From the NCBI GenBank assembly GCA_963971575.1, contig OZ020611.1:209725324-209789323 (forward strand): DNA of 64,000 nucleotides, written 5' to 3'. How positions within the stretch are numbered: position 1 is the stretch's first letter; the number at the start of each line of letters is the position of its first letter. Positions 44,390-55,014 of this stretch are shown here, in pieces. The notes below the pieces were generated by a model. The model was not told the origin of the DNA, searched no databases, and saw only the letters and a program-made list of their open reading frames with translations. The position numbers were made by a program, and so were the translations under genes. Origin of the DNA: Liopterus haemorrhoidalis (Eukaryota > Arthropoda > Insecta > Coleoptera > Dytiscidae).

Positions 44390-45483
44390 ACCCCCTCTCA
44401 ACAGATTGACCTAACCCTAACAAAATATCCTAAGCACCAAACTAGCTCTGAATTATACAAGTAAGCTTACCACGAAATACGAAATAAATGCCTCAACGCA
44501 ATACAAATATATACAGACATATCAAAAATAGATAAACAACCGGAATCAGCAACCAAATGGTAGATACCATCTACCCAACCAGTGCAGCATCTACACAGCG
44601 AAGGCATTTAGCATTAGCATACAGAAGACGACAGAACACATAAGAACATCCAAAGAACAACACAGACACTAAATAATATATAACTATTCACTTTGTGTAC
44701 TTCAATCGTATCAACAGACCTACCCATAAAACCCTCACATCAAAAAAGGACAAGATAACATATACGATGCCATTAGAAACTACAAATATACAGTCACTTT
44801 TGTGTGGATCCCATCCCATACAGGCATATGGGGGAATGAAAAAGCGGAAGAAAACGCAAGACAAGCAATTCAAGATGAAGCACTCAAAATATCGGAGGCA
44901 TTTAGCATTAGCATACAGAAGTCGACAGAACACATAAGAACATCCAAAGAACAACACAGACACTAAATAATATATACCTATTCACTTTGTGTACTTCAAT
45001 CGTATCAACAAACCTACCCATAAAACCCTCACATCAAAAAAGGACAAGATAACATATACGATGGCATTAGAAACTACAAAAATCCAGTCGTCACTTTTGT
45101 GTGGATCCCATCCCACACAGGCATAAGGGGGAATGAAAAAGCGGAAGAAAACGCAAGACAAGCAATTCAAGATGAAGCACTCAAAATATCAATACAGTCC
45201 GAAGATCTAAAGAACATAATTAAAGTAATAATCAAAGAAGAGTGGAGCAATGAATGGACCAACACAAATATTATCAACAAATAAAGGAACAAAAGAAACT
45301 ATCCAAAATTGGACATCTACGCACAGAAGGAAAGACCAAGTCACACTAACAAGACTCAGAATAGGGCACATTCTGTTAACACATGACCTTCAGAAAAACA
45401 CAACAAGCGATACTTGCGACACACCATTCACCCTCGAACACATCATACTACACTGCATAAAATACCAACAAGAAAAATTATGA
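44390..45483 (+). pseudogene. RNase H-bearing LINE C-terminus with an internal 294-bp tandem duplication
   Basis: It reads QIYTDISKIDKQPESATKW, (stop), then twice VTFVWIPSHTGI.GNEKAEE (RNase H end, 44795-44890 and 45085-45180), then LKNIIKVIIKEEWSNEWTNT, a stop, TLTRLRIGHILLTHDLQKNT and CDTPFTLEHIILHCIKYQQE, ending at 45483. The block starting GGCATTTAGCATTAGCATAC at 44603 is repeated at 44897 with few changes. It is immediately followed by an R1 repeat. Confidence 0.8.
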
Positions 45484-46390
45484 AGTGTGAATTTTCAGAC
45501 ATTTCAGGGTTTCGCAGGTATTTAATAAGTGAATGATGATTATTTGGAATGCCAAAACAAATTTTATTATTTTTTTATTAATTTTAATTCGAATGCCTAA
45601 TACCATTATTTGGGTTTTATAAATATTTGCAGTATTTTTTTTATATAGCAAGGTTCATTAATATTTTGAAAATTGCGCCTAAGGCTTCCATTGGTTGTTT
45701 AAGCCATAAACTCCGCCCCTCTGATTTCGTATACATTCAAACATAGAATTAAATTATAATTTCATCACTTCCCAATGGTTATTAAATTTACGCTTTTAAA
45801 AATTAAATGCAACATTTGCCAAAGTTACTACTGTACTACGCAGGTTCACTCGTTTACTATGTTAAATAGCGGATTAAATATTTTACATATTTTAGTTAAA
45901 AACACAAAAAATGCGTTATTTTCCGAAAACTAATAATCTGGTCAAAAATTCCTGTTGTACTCTTCCGGTTCACACCAATATACATTACTTAGAATTTTTT
46001 CAGATTTTTAGTTTAAACCATCTGGGCTACAGGGTGTGGGACAAATTTTTTTTGCACATTTTTGGTAAAAATCGCCTGAAAATAGTTTATTTTGCAAAAA
46101 TAAAATTTTGATCGTTAATCCACGTACCAAAGGCTTTCATTTGATACCCTACACAGAATTGTAAAAAAAAATTTTTTTTTTTCGATGAGCATATATTTGT
46201 TTATATTTTTAGGGGGATATGTTTTAGTATTTTTCCTATGTGCGGGTCAAAGAGTTGTATAAGCATGCCAAATTTCAACTCTTTAGGTTTAGCCGTTTGG
46301 CTACAATTTTTACCGAACAGACAGACAGATAGACAGACAGACGACAAAATGACGACATAAGTCATTTTTGCTCATACCTACAAAACTCTA
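45484..46390 (+). repeat. R1 repeat family, near-complete copy
   Basis: It starts GAAGTGTGAATTTTCAGACA, TTCAGGGTTTCGCAGGTATT and ends with an ACAG microsatellite (46316-46343) and CTCATACCTACAAAACTC. In between are ACTCTTCCGGTTCACACC, ACAGGGTGTGGGACAAATTT and AGCATGCCAAATTTCAACTC in the same order as in 30690-31775 (inverted). Confidence 0.75.
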
Positions 46391-46489
46391 AAAAACGGTC
46401 AATAATACTAGAAAAGTATAAGAAATACACAATTTGGCGACAAATGACCTTGGCAAAATGCTAATGCAAAGATTCGCATAGTTAATATC

Positions 46490-46665
46490 TTATATATGTT
46501 TTTTAGATGTATTATTATTTTTCCTATGCACGGGTCAAAGAGTTGTATAAGCATGCCAACACTCTAGGTTTAGCCGTTTAGCTACAATTTTTACCGAACA
46601 GACAGACGACAAAACAACGGTATAAGGGTTTTTTGGTCATACCTACAAAATCCTAAAAACTAAGA
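46490..46665 (+). repeat. R1 repeat family, right-end fragment
   Basis: It repeats CGGGTCAAAGAGTTGTATAA, GCATGCCAACACTCTAGG, TAGCCGTTTAGCTACAATTT and GGTCATACCTACAAAATCC directly after the copy ending at 46390. A further isolated R1 left end (CAGGGTTTTGTAGGTATTTA) lies at 47040-47065. Confidence 0.65.
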
Positions 46666-47214
46666 AACAACATCCCAAACACGATAAAACAAGCCCTCTG
46701 TAAAATAAAATAAATATTATAAAAATATATATAATACGCTAATATCTACAGTAGCTGACGCGCTATAAAATAAAAAAAAAATAAAAAAATGGATCCAATG
46801 TTGCTTACTTTGATCATCATGTCCATCATACATTTTGAATGGACTTTGTAACCACAGAAACGCAACAGGATCCTGGTTCTGTTCCGTTGAGACGGTAGAA
46901 GGAGTGGATCGGATTTGCTAATAGGAAGCAAGGTCTACCTTAAGTACCTTTGGATCCTACAAATTAAAAATTTTGTTTCTAATCATTAGAACTGAGTTAA
47001 ATAAAATTTTATTCAATAAATTAATGTGAATTTTCACATATTTCAGGGTTTTGTAGGTATTTAATAAGTGTAAGAAGCCAACAAAATGCTGAACGCAGGC
47101 GCGCACCCGTGTATGTGTGTGTGTGTGTGTGTGGGGGGGGGGGGGTAGGTCACAGGCTCTAGCTCCCCCAAGAACTAAAAAATACGCGTGGTTTTAGTGT
47201 TTTTAAGGAATAGA
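46666..47214. other. intergenic DNA with (GT)n and G-run
   Basis: It holds the isolated R1 left end (47020-47070) and a (GT)n-(G)n microsatellite at 47112-47145. No gene is supported. Confidence 0.45.
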
Positions 47215-47745
47215 CTTGAATTCTAGAGCTCATGAGCTTTTTTGTTTTTAGTCCGCACTCGTATTTTGAAAGTGAAGACTTTTTTTGTTTATACTCTATC
47301 TCTGGAAGCCTGATAGTAATAAATCACTTTTTCAGGCAGTTACCAGTGGCGTGCACATTTTAAACACGTTGAAATTGGTTTTGTGTATTTCTATATTACT
47401 ATTTATCATTTCATTAAACGCACGCCTGTGACCATATTTATCATATCATTAAACACACCCCTCATTTTCCTCAAAAGTTTATGGTCAAATTTTTAAGGCC
47501 TATTGTGTTTAACCCTAGTTCGTATTCCCATATACTATGTGCGGCACCTCGGTTGTTTTTAACAATATTTCGGATCGAACTATTCATATTTTGTCGCTTT
47601 TGTTTTACCGCTTCTGTGTGATAATACAATAACTTTTTACAAATAATAAATTATATTACTATCAGTCTTTCGGATATAGAGTATAGGTCATTACTTGCAT
47701 TTGAGCAAGTTTTTTTCATGAGCATTTATTGCCGGCAATTTCCCG
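47215..47745 (+). repeat. module array (GAAGACTTTTTTTG...TCATTACTTGCATTT) split by MITE copy B
   Basis: Before the MITE: GCACTCGTATTTTGAAAGTG and AAGACTTTTTTTGTT; after it: GGTCATTACTTGCATTTGAG and CAAGTTTTTTTC. Joined across the TA-flanked MITE these form consecutive units of the same module seen in hAT MITEs A-D and at 13725-13850. Confidence 0.5.
47290..47685. mobile_element. TA-flanked MITE, copy B (~396 bp)
   Basis: It is nearly identical to 1008-1410, with the same inverted ends (TATACTCTATCTCTGGAAGC ... GGATATAGAGTATA) and a ~15-bp internal deletion. The high identity indicates recent amplification. It has no coding capacity. Confidence 0.9.
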
Positions 47746-48012
47746 ATTTCCCGATTCCTAGCTTTATAAAACCATTTTGTCGTCTGACAACCCCCCCCGT
47801 CGAAGAAAAATTACTGGGTGAGCGTCTGGCTGACTGTCTAGAACAATAATTTTTCTATAATCGCACCAAAATAAACAGTTTTTTTATGATATTATGTCTT
47901 ATGATATTAAATCTTTTTTACTCGATATTTCCATTTAATTTTTTTAAACTAAATATAAATAATTTGCGAAAATTTCGTCGCAATAAAATAAATATTGATA
48001 ACTGGATTAATT

Positions 48013-48895
48013 TTTTTCAGTTTCAGAAACGTTTTACAATGTGTTATTTGATTTATAAATAATTTCACTATTATAAATGATTTATTCCTCTTTGATAACT
48101 TAAAAACAAAAAACTAAAATAATTCAAACAATAGGATGAATCATGACTTATAACAGTAGGCGGTGCTTATACACATGAACTTGATTTTCAACTGTTAAAA
48201 TTTTTTATTACATTTTGAATTTCCTAAAAAGACACACCATCTTAGCCATAAATACAAAAATATCTATAACATTATTAGCCATAATTTAGCCATGATTAAA
48301 AAAATAATAAATTTTCTTGAAAACACAAAAACTGCAAATTCCAAAAACGCAATTAGATCAAAAATTCCTTTCGTACGTTTGCGGTTCAGATTATTCAGAA
48401 TTTTTTACATTACTTTTAAGAATTTTTTATAATTTTCTCAGATTTATAGTTTAACCCGTTTGGGTTAAAGGGTATGGTGCAGGATACCAGATGTTTTTAG
48501 TACATTTTTATGTAAAATTGCTAAATTTTAAAATACTACTTTCCGTTGCTTTATCTACGTCATTTGATATTATATAATTAATTTTTTTTTGATATTTTTT
48601 TGTTCAATTTCTCAAAAACCGATATTAATCGAAAAACTAATCTTATCAAAAATTCCTGTTGAACTATTCCGGTTACCATTTTTTTCAGATTTTTAGATCA
48701 ACCCCTCTGTGAAATAGCATGGGCAGAAAAAAAGTTTTTGATATAATTTTGGCGAAAATACCATACATTTTTTTTTTTAGAAATAAGTTTTGTTTGCTTA
48801 TCTACGTATTAGGAGGTTTCATTTGATACCCCACTAAAAAATTTTAAAATACATTAATTTTTTCATTAAATACAGATTTGTTTATATTTTCCACA
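48013..48895 (+). repeat. R1 repeat family, diverged long copy
   Basis: In order: TTTCAGTTTCAGAAACG, ACATTATTAGCCATAATTTA, GAAAACACAAAAACTGCAA, GGTATGGTGCAGGATACC, CTGTTGAACTATTCCGGTT and TTTCATTTGATACCCCACT. Its closest partner is 34570-35935, but it lacks the microsatellite end. Confidence 0.6.
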
Positions 48896-49080
48896 AGATC
48901 GCACGCTAAAATATATATCTTTAAAAAGAACATCAAACAACATGCTATCCTGATCGTTTTGAAAATAATGGACCCTAAAATTAGGTTCAAGTTGGCAAAA
49001 GAGGCTCTTTTGCCACTTGTATCCCTTATCCTGCAAGGGGCAATAATTTTTGGATATTCAGCATGCTTTTTCTGATTCAC

Positions 49081-49200
49081 AGGAAAAAGATGAATCGGAA
49101 ATTTCATTTTCAGTTCAATAGCTGCTTTGTTTGTCACTGTATCTTGACAACCAAAGCAGGTATTGAACTGAAAATGAATATACAGGTTCATTTTTTTCCT
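49081..49200. repeat. 120-bp foldback hairpin (55-bp arms, 10-nt loop)
   Basis: Arms 49081-49135 and 49146-49200 are inverted copies with about 8 mismatches; both contain CATTTTCAGTTCAATA and end in AGGAAAAA at the outside. The loop is ACTGTATCTT. Frames on both strands cross it and are artefacts of the inversion. A second, perfect 13-bp-arm hairpin lies at 49386-49413. Confidence 0.75.
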
Positions 49201-49429
49201 ACCAAAATTGCCAAATTTTGCTGCCATTTAAACGCGTTGCCGGACAGAGCTTCAAACAAAAGGCCATATCTTACTGGATATTTAATATAACGGCCTGAAA
49301 ATTTGCACAGGTTCACCTCTATCATTGATCTACAACAAATTAAAATTTCAGTCTAATTGGAGATGGTCGAGCATGGGTCCTTCTGTGTCAAATGGTCTGG
49401 AGACCATTTGACATAGAATGACCCCTAAT

Positions 49430-50100
49430 TTATTTGAGATTAAGGCTGCTTTTTTGTGAACTACACAGGTTTATTTTGCCGTATCACATTAAGCCAGACT
49501 AAAGTACCCTACCTCTAATAGGTTTGGGGATCGCTTAACAGCTGGCATTCTATCAGTAACAAATTTTAGAAACTTTCGTAAGTGAAAAAGCTGATTTTAA
49601 CGTTTAATTAACAGATAAAAATAACATTTTTAAACACTTTAACAAATTACAAAAAGTCCAATCATTAAATAGTGAATTACGGACTAAGCCTCAAAGAAAC
49701 AGTTTGTCAAAGCAGTGAATAGAAACTTTTTATCCACTTTTAAACGTAAAAGGTAAAGTCTCTAAGAGCCAATAAGGAAATTAATAAAAATGTTAAAGAA
49801 AGAAAAAGTTTAGTTGACATTTTCTTTGAAGCCAAACTTGAGTTTTCACGAACACAACTCAAATATGTTCTCAAAATTTAACACAGCTCATTTAGTGTAA
49901 CAACCATTACTCTTTCAGTTTACTGATGTTTTCAAGAACTTACATTTCTTTAAAATATATCTCTATGTCACTTTTTTATTTGAATTAAGTTTGATTTAGA
50001 GTTTTGTAGATATAAACAAGAAACTCTTTTACCGTCACTAACTTGTCTGTCGGTAGGAATTAGAACAGTAGTAAAGAAACTTTACCATCTGGCAGACCCC
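49430..50100. other. AT-rich intergenic DNA
   Basis: No feature is supported. Confidence 0.45.
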
Positions 50101-50106
50101 TATAAT

Positions 50107-51121
50107 TTGAATTGTGTTTTTCCTGTTTTTTACTGTAAGTTCCATATGTTTGCGGATGATACCGTTATTTATATATCTGGGCGTGATCTGAAGGATGTAC
50201 AAAGTAAATTAAATGAGGATGTAGAGGGGATATGTTTATGGCTGAAACAAAATAAGTTAAAACTCAATGTAGATAAAACCAAAAGAATGATATTGGGAAA
50301 TAAAAAATTAGTGCAAACTTGGCAAAACAATGATTTTCATGTTTTAATTGAAGGTGTAAATTTACAAATAGTCGAGAAAATTAAATATTTAGGAATAATT
50401 GTGGATAACAAATTAAAATTTAAGGAACATATCAACATATCAACATAAAATTTAAGGGAATTCTTCGTAGATGTAGCGAGTATCTATCTACATGGTCTAG
50501 AAAAACTGTATATAATAGTATTATTCTTCCACATTTTCATTTCGCAAGCACAGTCTTGTATTTGGCAAACGCAGGTGACATTGAAAGGCTTCAACTCCTG
50601 CAGAATAAAGCTATGCGTGTGATATTAAACTGTAACAGGTATACTAGTGTTACCGCGATGTTAACAAGGTTGAAGTGGGTTAACGTGAAGAGATTCTGTG
50701 AGATGAAGGCATTAACATTTATTCACAAAATCAGAATAGGTTTAATGCCTTCTTATTTCAAGAATATGTTAATAACACATAAAGAAGTCCATGAACATAA
50801 CACTAGAAGCAAAAATAATTATTATTTGGAAGGGAAAAAATATAAAAAAAGTCAAAATTCTTTATTTTTTAGTGCTATTATTAAGTATAATAATTTACCG
50901 GAGGAAATTAAAAGTATTAAAAAAATTAATAATTTTAAGACTAAAATTGTAGAGTTAGTAAGTTAGTAATTAAGTCATAGAATTAAGAGCACAATTGTAT
51001 TTTTTACAAAATATTAGCTTATGAAAGATTTATACAAAAATTTTAAATTTATATAAATTTTTGTAAATTTTATTAAGATGTTTATATAGCAGATATGCTA
51101 AATAAAGTTATTATTATTATT
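50107..51121 (+). pseudogene. CR1/Jockey-group LINE reverse transcriptase C-terminus with (TTA)n tail
   Basis: The frame opens at the RT active site (FADDTVIYISGRDL), then WLKQNKLKLNVDKTKRMILG and KIKYLGIIVDNKLKFKEHIN. A frameshift at ~50450 leads to a clean 136-codon frame: LQLLQNKAMRVILNCNRYTS, ALTFIHKIRIGLMPSYFKNM, HEHNTRSKNNYY and IKYNNLPEEIKS, stopping at 50966. The 3' UTR ends AATAAAGTTATTATTATTAT at 51121, a typical LINE microsatellite end. It is 5'-truncated just before the active site. This is one of the less decayed LINE pieces. Confidence 0.8.
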
Positions 51122-51299
51122 ATATACTTTTATTTAATTAGGTAGAAGCTACACAACAGGATCACTCTAGAGTTACCGAGTGTTCCCAATTACAGCGTAG
51201 CTTAATAAACATAAATTAACAATTAATTATCAATTATTATAATTTCAATATATAAGGATCGAAAATTATATGAAAATATTAATAAGTGATAAGGCAACC

Positions 51300-52372
51300 C
51301 CATTTCTCCAAAGCTATTAAATACAGCATTAGAACGCATTTTTAAAAGATTAAAATGGAATCAAAAAAATAATACTTTTCCACAACAATTACAACAGTTA
51401 TTTGCGGAAATTTGTGAAAAAGTTGGTGATGGTCAAAAAATATATACAGATGGATCCAGAGTGGACAATAAAACAGAGGCAAGTATAGTACTCCCACAAT
51501 CGAGTATATCATATAGACTACCAGATGAAAGCAGTACATACACCGCAGAGATATTCGCTATCCTAAAAGCGCTCGAGCAAATTAAAAGAAAAAATGAAGA
51601 ACACCAAAGATATTTAATAATTACACACTCACTCAGTGCTTTGCAGGACATAACCCACACCTACACACAATACCCCTTCACAGGACGAATCCAAGAGCTC
51701 ACCCACCAACTTCAGCGAGAGCAAAACACCGTAAACTTCATCTAGGTACCATCACATGTCGGGATAAAGGGAAATGAAGCGGCGGACCAAAAAGCAAGAG
51801 AAGGCACGAATTTAATCCACTGAAGAACATCTCAAAAGCCTCGACTATGACTGGAAAATTTATGCAAAAAAGCAAATAATGGCACAGTGGGAAATAGAGT
51901 GGCAGCGCACATCAGAAAACAAATTAAGAGAGGTCAAGAACACTATTAAACCATGGAAAATACCAGGATCTAGGAAAGAACAGATTCTTATAACAAGGTT
52001 AAGAATAGGGCACTGTCAAATAGCACACAGGTTCTTGTTTGACAGCACAACATCCGATAGATGCGCTACCTGCCACACAAATACCTCTGTAAAACATGTC
52101 ATCACGGAGTGTCCCCATTATGACGAAGAAAGAAGAAAGCATGCGATGCCCAACAATCTGTACGACGCCCTGCGCAACGACCCAGTGCAACTACAAGAGC
52201 CTTTTAATTTTCTGATAGCCACAAAATTTGATAAATATATTTAAATAGTAAATAAATGTACTCATTACAAAATGTAATTAATGTAAAACTAAAGAATTGT
52301 AAACCAATGTAATTGTTATAAAGAAGCTAATAGCAGCACGTTGGTTCGTCTCTAATTATAAATAAATAAAAA
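51300..52372 (+). pseudogene. RNase H-bearing LINE C-terminus, best preserved copy
   Basis: KIYTDGSRVDNKTEASIVL (RNase H first Asp), STYTAEIFAILKALEQIKRK (catalytic Glu), RYLIITHSLSALQDI (THS where the family has TDS, so the third acidic residue is lost), an in-frame stop, VPSHVGIKGNEAADQKAREG (last Asp), a frameshift, then the open tail 51879-52244 with ILITRLRIGHCQIAHRFLF and CATCHTNTSVKHVITECPHY. The 3' UTR ends in (TAAA)n at ~52355-52370. Upstream RT is missing. Confidence 0.85.
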
Positions 52373-52377
52373 TCGAA

Positions 52378-52960
52378 TCGTTGCTCAAATTTAATGGTGA
52401 GAGACTTAATCATTCGAGGTTCACGGATGATATTATATAAAAAATTTAACATGGATCTAATCCTTCAAAACATGCATAAAGAGTCACCAAACATAGACCT
52501 TAAAATAAACATCGATGACATCAGCATTGGTCGAAAAAACTAATAATGGGAAACCCAGCGCCGCATAGGACTGGGCTAGGCAGCATTTTAAAGGCTAAGA
52601 AATGTTTTCATAAGCGACTTACCTATTTACCTAAAGAGGAAACTATGTGCAATGCGTCTTACCTGTTTTAACGTATGGCTCAGAAACACTAACACTCACT
52701 TTTAAGTCTGTGAAGAAACTAAGAGTTGTTCAAAAGTCAGTAGAGAGGTTTGTGGTTGGGATACGACTTGCTGGTAGAAAAAACAATATATGGATAAGAA
52801 AGCAAACCAGGGTATGTGATGCAGTCAGTAGAATCGCACAGCTGAAATGGAACTGGGCTGGTTTATGTAGCAAGTCCCCAAGATTGGACTAAGAAAATTT
52901 TAGAGTGGACACTGGCCGAAACAGAGGCTGACCACTTACTAAGTGGACAGATGGTAAAGG
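52378..52960 (+). pseudogene. RTE-clade LINE relic
   Basis: Pieces: LKFNGERLNHSRFTDDII (FADD changed to FTDD), RRIGLGWAAF-like text at ~52560, YLKRKLCAMRLTC, then an open frame CVLPVLTYGSETLTLTFKSV, VVGIRLAGRKNNIWIRKQTR and QLKWNWAG to ~52890, followed by RGRPLTKWTD-like codons. The same motifs in order occur in the RTE fragment at 22141-23012 (inverted). It begins immediately after the (TAAA)n tail of the previous LINE. Confidence 0.8.
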
Positions 52961-53234
52961 TATACTGTAAGTCACTGAATACCACACACACACGTCATGT
53001 GTTCAGTATACAGATATTCTAAACAGGTGGCACTGTTAGTGAGGGCGTCATCTAATATGTATGTTCAGTTCTTGAACAGTATTCAAGCTAAAGCCTAGCC
53101 TAGCCTAACTTAACATAACCTAACCTAACTAAAAAGTTATGTGATATTTTAATGTGATAAATAAACAGGAACCATTATTTTAGAGCCACTGATAATTCTT
53201 GAATTATTTAGTGTACTTGTTATGTGTTGCCCTC

Positions 53235-53550
53235 TGTATAGAGTTTTCAGTGATCTTCAGTAAACCCTACCCCAGGGTTTTGTAGGTATTTAATGATAAT
53301 AAAATTGTGGGTATATAACAAAAAAAAATTTTGAAAGAATACACCACGTGCTTCCAATGAGGACCAGGCTACCCAGTTATCCAGCCAGTCAGTTAAATAT
53401 TTTAAGATCGGTGCAAAATATTCGATATCCTTCGAAATAATTATCAAATGATAAATTCCGATTGCACTATTCCGGTTCACATTAATGTATATTACTCAGA
53501 CTTTTTTCAGATTTTTAAATTAACCCCTCCCCTGAGTTATAGGGTGTCGC
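53235..53550 (+). repeat. R1 repeat family, left-end copy
   Basis: CCAGGGTTTTGTAGGTATTT at ~53273 is the R1 left end. GCACTATTCCGGTTCACATT and CCCTGAGTTATAGGGTGTC are internal R1 phrases. It is truncated at ~53555. A short TTAGGT-like run lies upstream at 53090-53130. Confidence 0.6.
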
Positions 53551-53578
53551 AATAGCATTATGCTATTCTATGCAGTGA

Positions 53579-53823
53579 GCCGACGGAGTGGCCAAGCACA
53601 CTAAATCGCAGCAGTTTGAACTGGTGAATACAGTCTGGATTGTGTGGTTGGAAGTTCGATTCTCCGTCGGTGATATTATTCGGGCGAGAATAATATGTAT
53701 ACATTACTCTCAATTTACAATCATTCACCCCTCATCCAGGTGTAGGAGCTCGCCCCCTGGCATCGGCGATTAGCCTCGTTGCAGAAATAGGCCGATGTAA
53801 AATAAATAAATAAATAAATAAAT
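53579..53823 (+). mobile_element. tRNA-derived SINE, 245 bp, perfect 14-bp TSD
   Basis: The head starts GCCGACGGAGTGGCCAAGCA (box A) and closes GAAGTTCGATTCTCCGTCGG (box B plus a pairing acceptor strand, GCCGACG/CGTCGGT). It looks like a Ser/Leu-type tRNA with a long variable arm. A ~150-bp unrelated body follows and the element ends in (AATA)n. ATTCTATGCAGTGA is duplicated exactly at 53565-53578 and 53824-53837. Intact TSD and boxes A/B point to recent insertion; mobilisation would depend on a LINE, plausibly one with a similar (TAAA)n tail. Confidence 0.92.
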
Positions 53824-53938
53824 ATTCTATGCAGTGACGGAATGCGTTTGTGGCTTTTTATGTCAAACATTCGCTAGTCCGATACTGTACAGTTTACACA
53901 CAAATTAAAAATGTATCTACTGAACCTACCTAATGTTT

Positions 53939-53940
<2 letters not shown>

Positions 53941-53987
<47 letters not shown>
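53941..53987. repeat. (TA)n microsatellite
   Basis: About 23 uninterrupted TA units. Confidence 0.95.
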
Positions 53988-53990
<3 letters not shown>

Positions 53991-54431
53991 ATATATTATA
54001 TGTATGAGCTTCTATTTTGTACATAAAATCACATTCTACATAATAATGGCTTGTATTATAAAATTAACAAAAATTTGAACAAATACCTCCAATTGCCCCA
54101 AATTTGGTATCCATGGAGTCGAAACACTGAAGTCCACACTATGGTACAACTTTTCAAGTAAACTTTATTCACTTAAAAATAACTTTAAAACACCAGAAGA
54201 AATGCAAACGTCAAGTAAAGTAAAAATCGCATGTCACTACTAATCAAGATGGCTATCCCTGATAAAGCTCATTAAGAAATATAGTCATTAAAAATAAATA
54301 AATAAGGAACAGAATTGTTTGAAATAATAATTAATGAGACTTAACACATACATTAATATTTTATCAATAGTATACAGGTGGTTGAAGTTGTATTACTCAA
54401 TGCATATATTTTTTTATTATTGAAGACAGAA

Positions 54432-55010
54432 TACGAGGGGTGTTTGATATTCTTTTTCACCATGACAAGGCATCAGCTCGTTCGTCCGCAAATGCAACGG
54501 CCAAATTGGTTGAACTGCGCTACGAACTGCTCTCGCATCCACCATATTATCCAGATTTGGTCCCCTGCGGCTTCTTTCTCTTTCTAAACTTGAAGAAATG
54601 GTTCGCTGCAAACATATTCGCATCGAATAAGGAGATCATCGCTGAAACACTCGTCTGTTTTGCGGGGTAATAGAAATCGTACTTTTGGAAGCAGTCGCGG
54701 CGCTTGCTCTTTAAATCTGGGGGGGGGGGGGGGTAAAAAAATTGAGTTAAATTTGGGGGGGGGGGCAGGAAATATTTTTTTTATCGTTTACATATGAAAA
54801 TGCAAGTACATGCAAGTACATGCAAGTACATGCAATGACCTAAAAAAAGGTCCTCACTTCTAAAGTATTTTGTTTTTCTAGGGGAGCCAACTGGGGCCAG
54901 AGCAACTTTTAGGGAGGCCCGGTCCCCCCCGGACCCCCAGCTAGCGCCGCCACTGTTTGGAAGGCTTACAGAAGTTGAAACTCGGCAGGCAAAATCTTCA
55001 GGGCCTCAGG
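54432..55010 (+). pseudogene. mariner deletion derivative, interrupted by hAT MITE D
   Basis: TACGAGGGGTGTTTGATA at 54432, similar to the mariner terminus at 158, is joined directly to the transposase segment ILFHHDKASARSSANATAKL (second catalytic Asp kept), ELLSHPPYYPDLVPCGFFLF (third Asp replaced by Gly) and NLKKWFAANIFASNKEIIAE. The frame ends at ~54670; SYF...EG-L-KLE-like codons resume after the MITE at 54956. The 5' half of the gene is deleted. Confidence 0.8.
54692..54955. mobile_element. hAT-type MITE D, 264 bp, 8-bp TSD TTTGGAAG
   Basis: Termini CAGTCGCGGCGCT and AGCGCCGCCACTG are bounded by exact TSDs TTTGGAAG at 54684-54691 and 54956-54963. Two poly-G tracts (54719-54734, 54757-54766), a three-copy TGCAAGTACA repeat and one reverse-orientation copy of the GAGGACC-(T)n module (AAAAAAAGGTCCTCACTTCT) lie inside. 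Confidence 0.9.
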
Positions 55011-55014
55011 ACAT

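Noticed and set aside
48844..49227. 127-codon minus-strand frame and overlapping plus-strand frames
   Set aside because: They cross the 120-bp foldback, which makes both strands look alike; no domain is seen.
53090..53130. Telomere-like CCTAA repeats
   Set aside because: Only a few irregular TAACC/TAGCC units are present, too short and mixed for an insect TTAGG telomeric tract.
53579..53672. Functional Ser/Leu-type tRNA gene
   Set aside because: It is the head of a 245-bp unit with an A-rich tail and a perfect TSD, hence a SINE.
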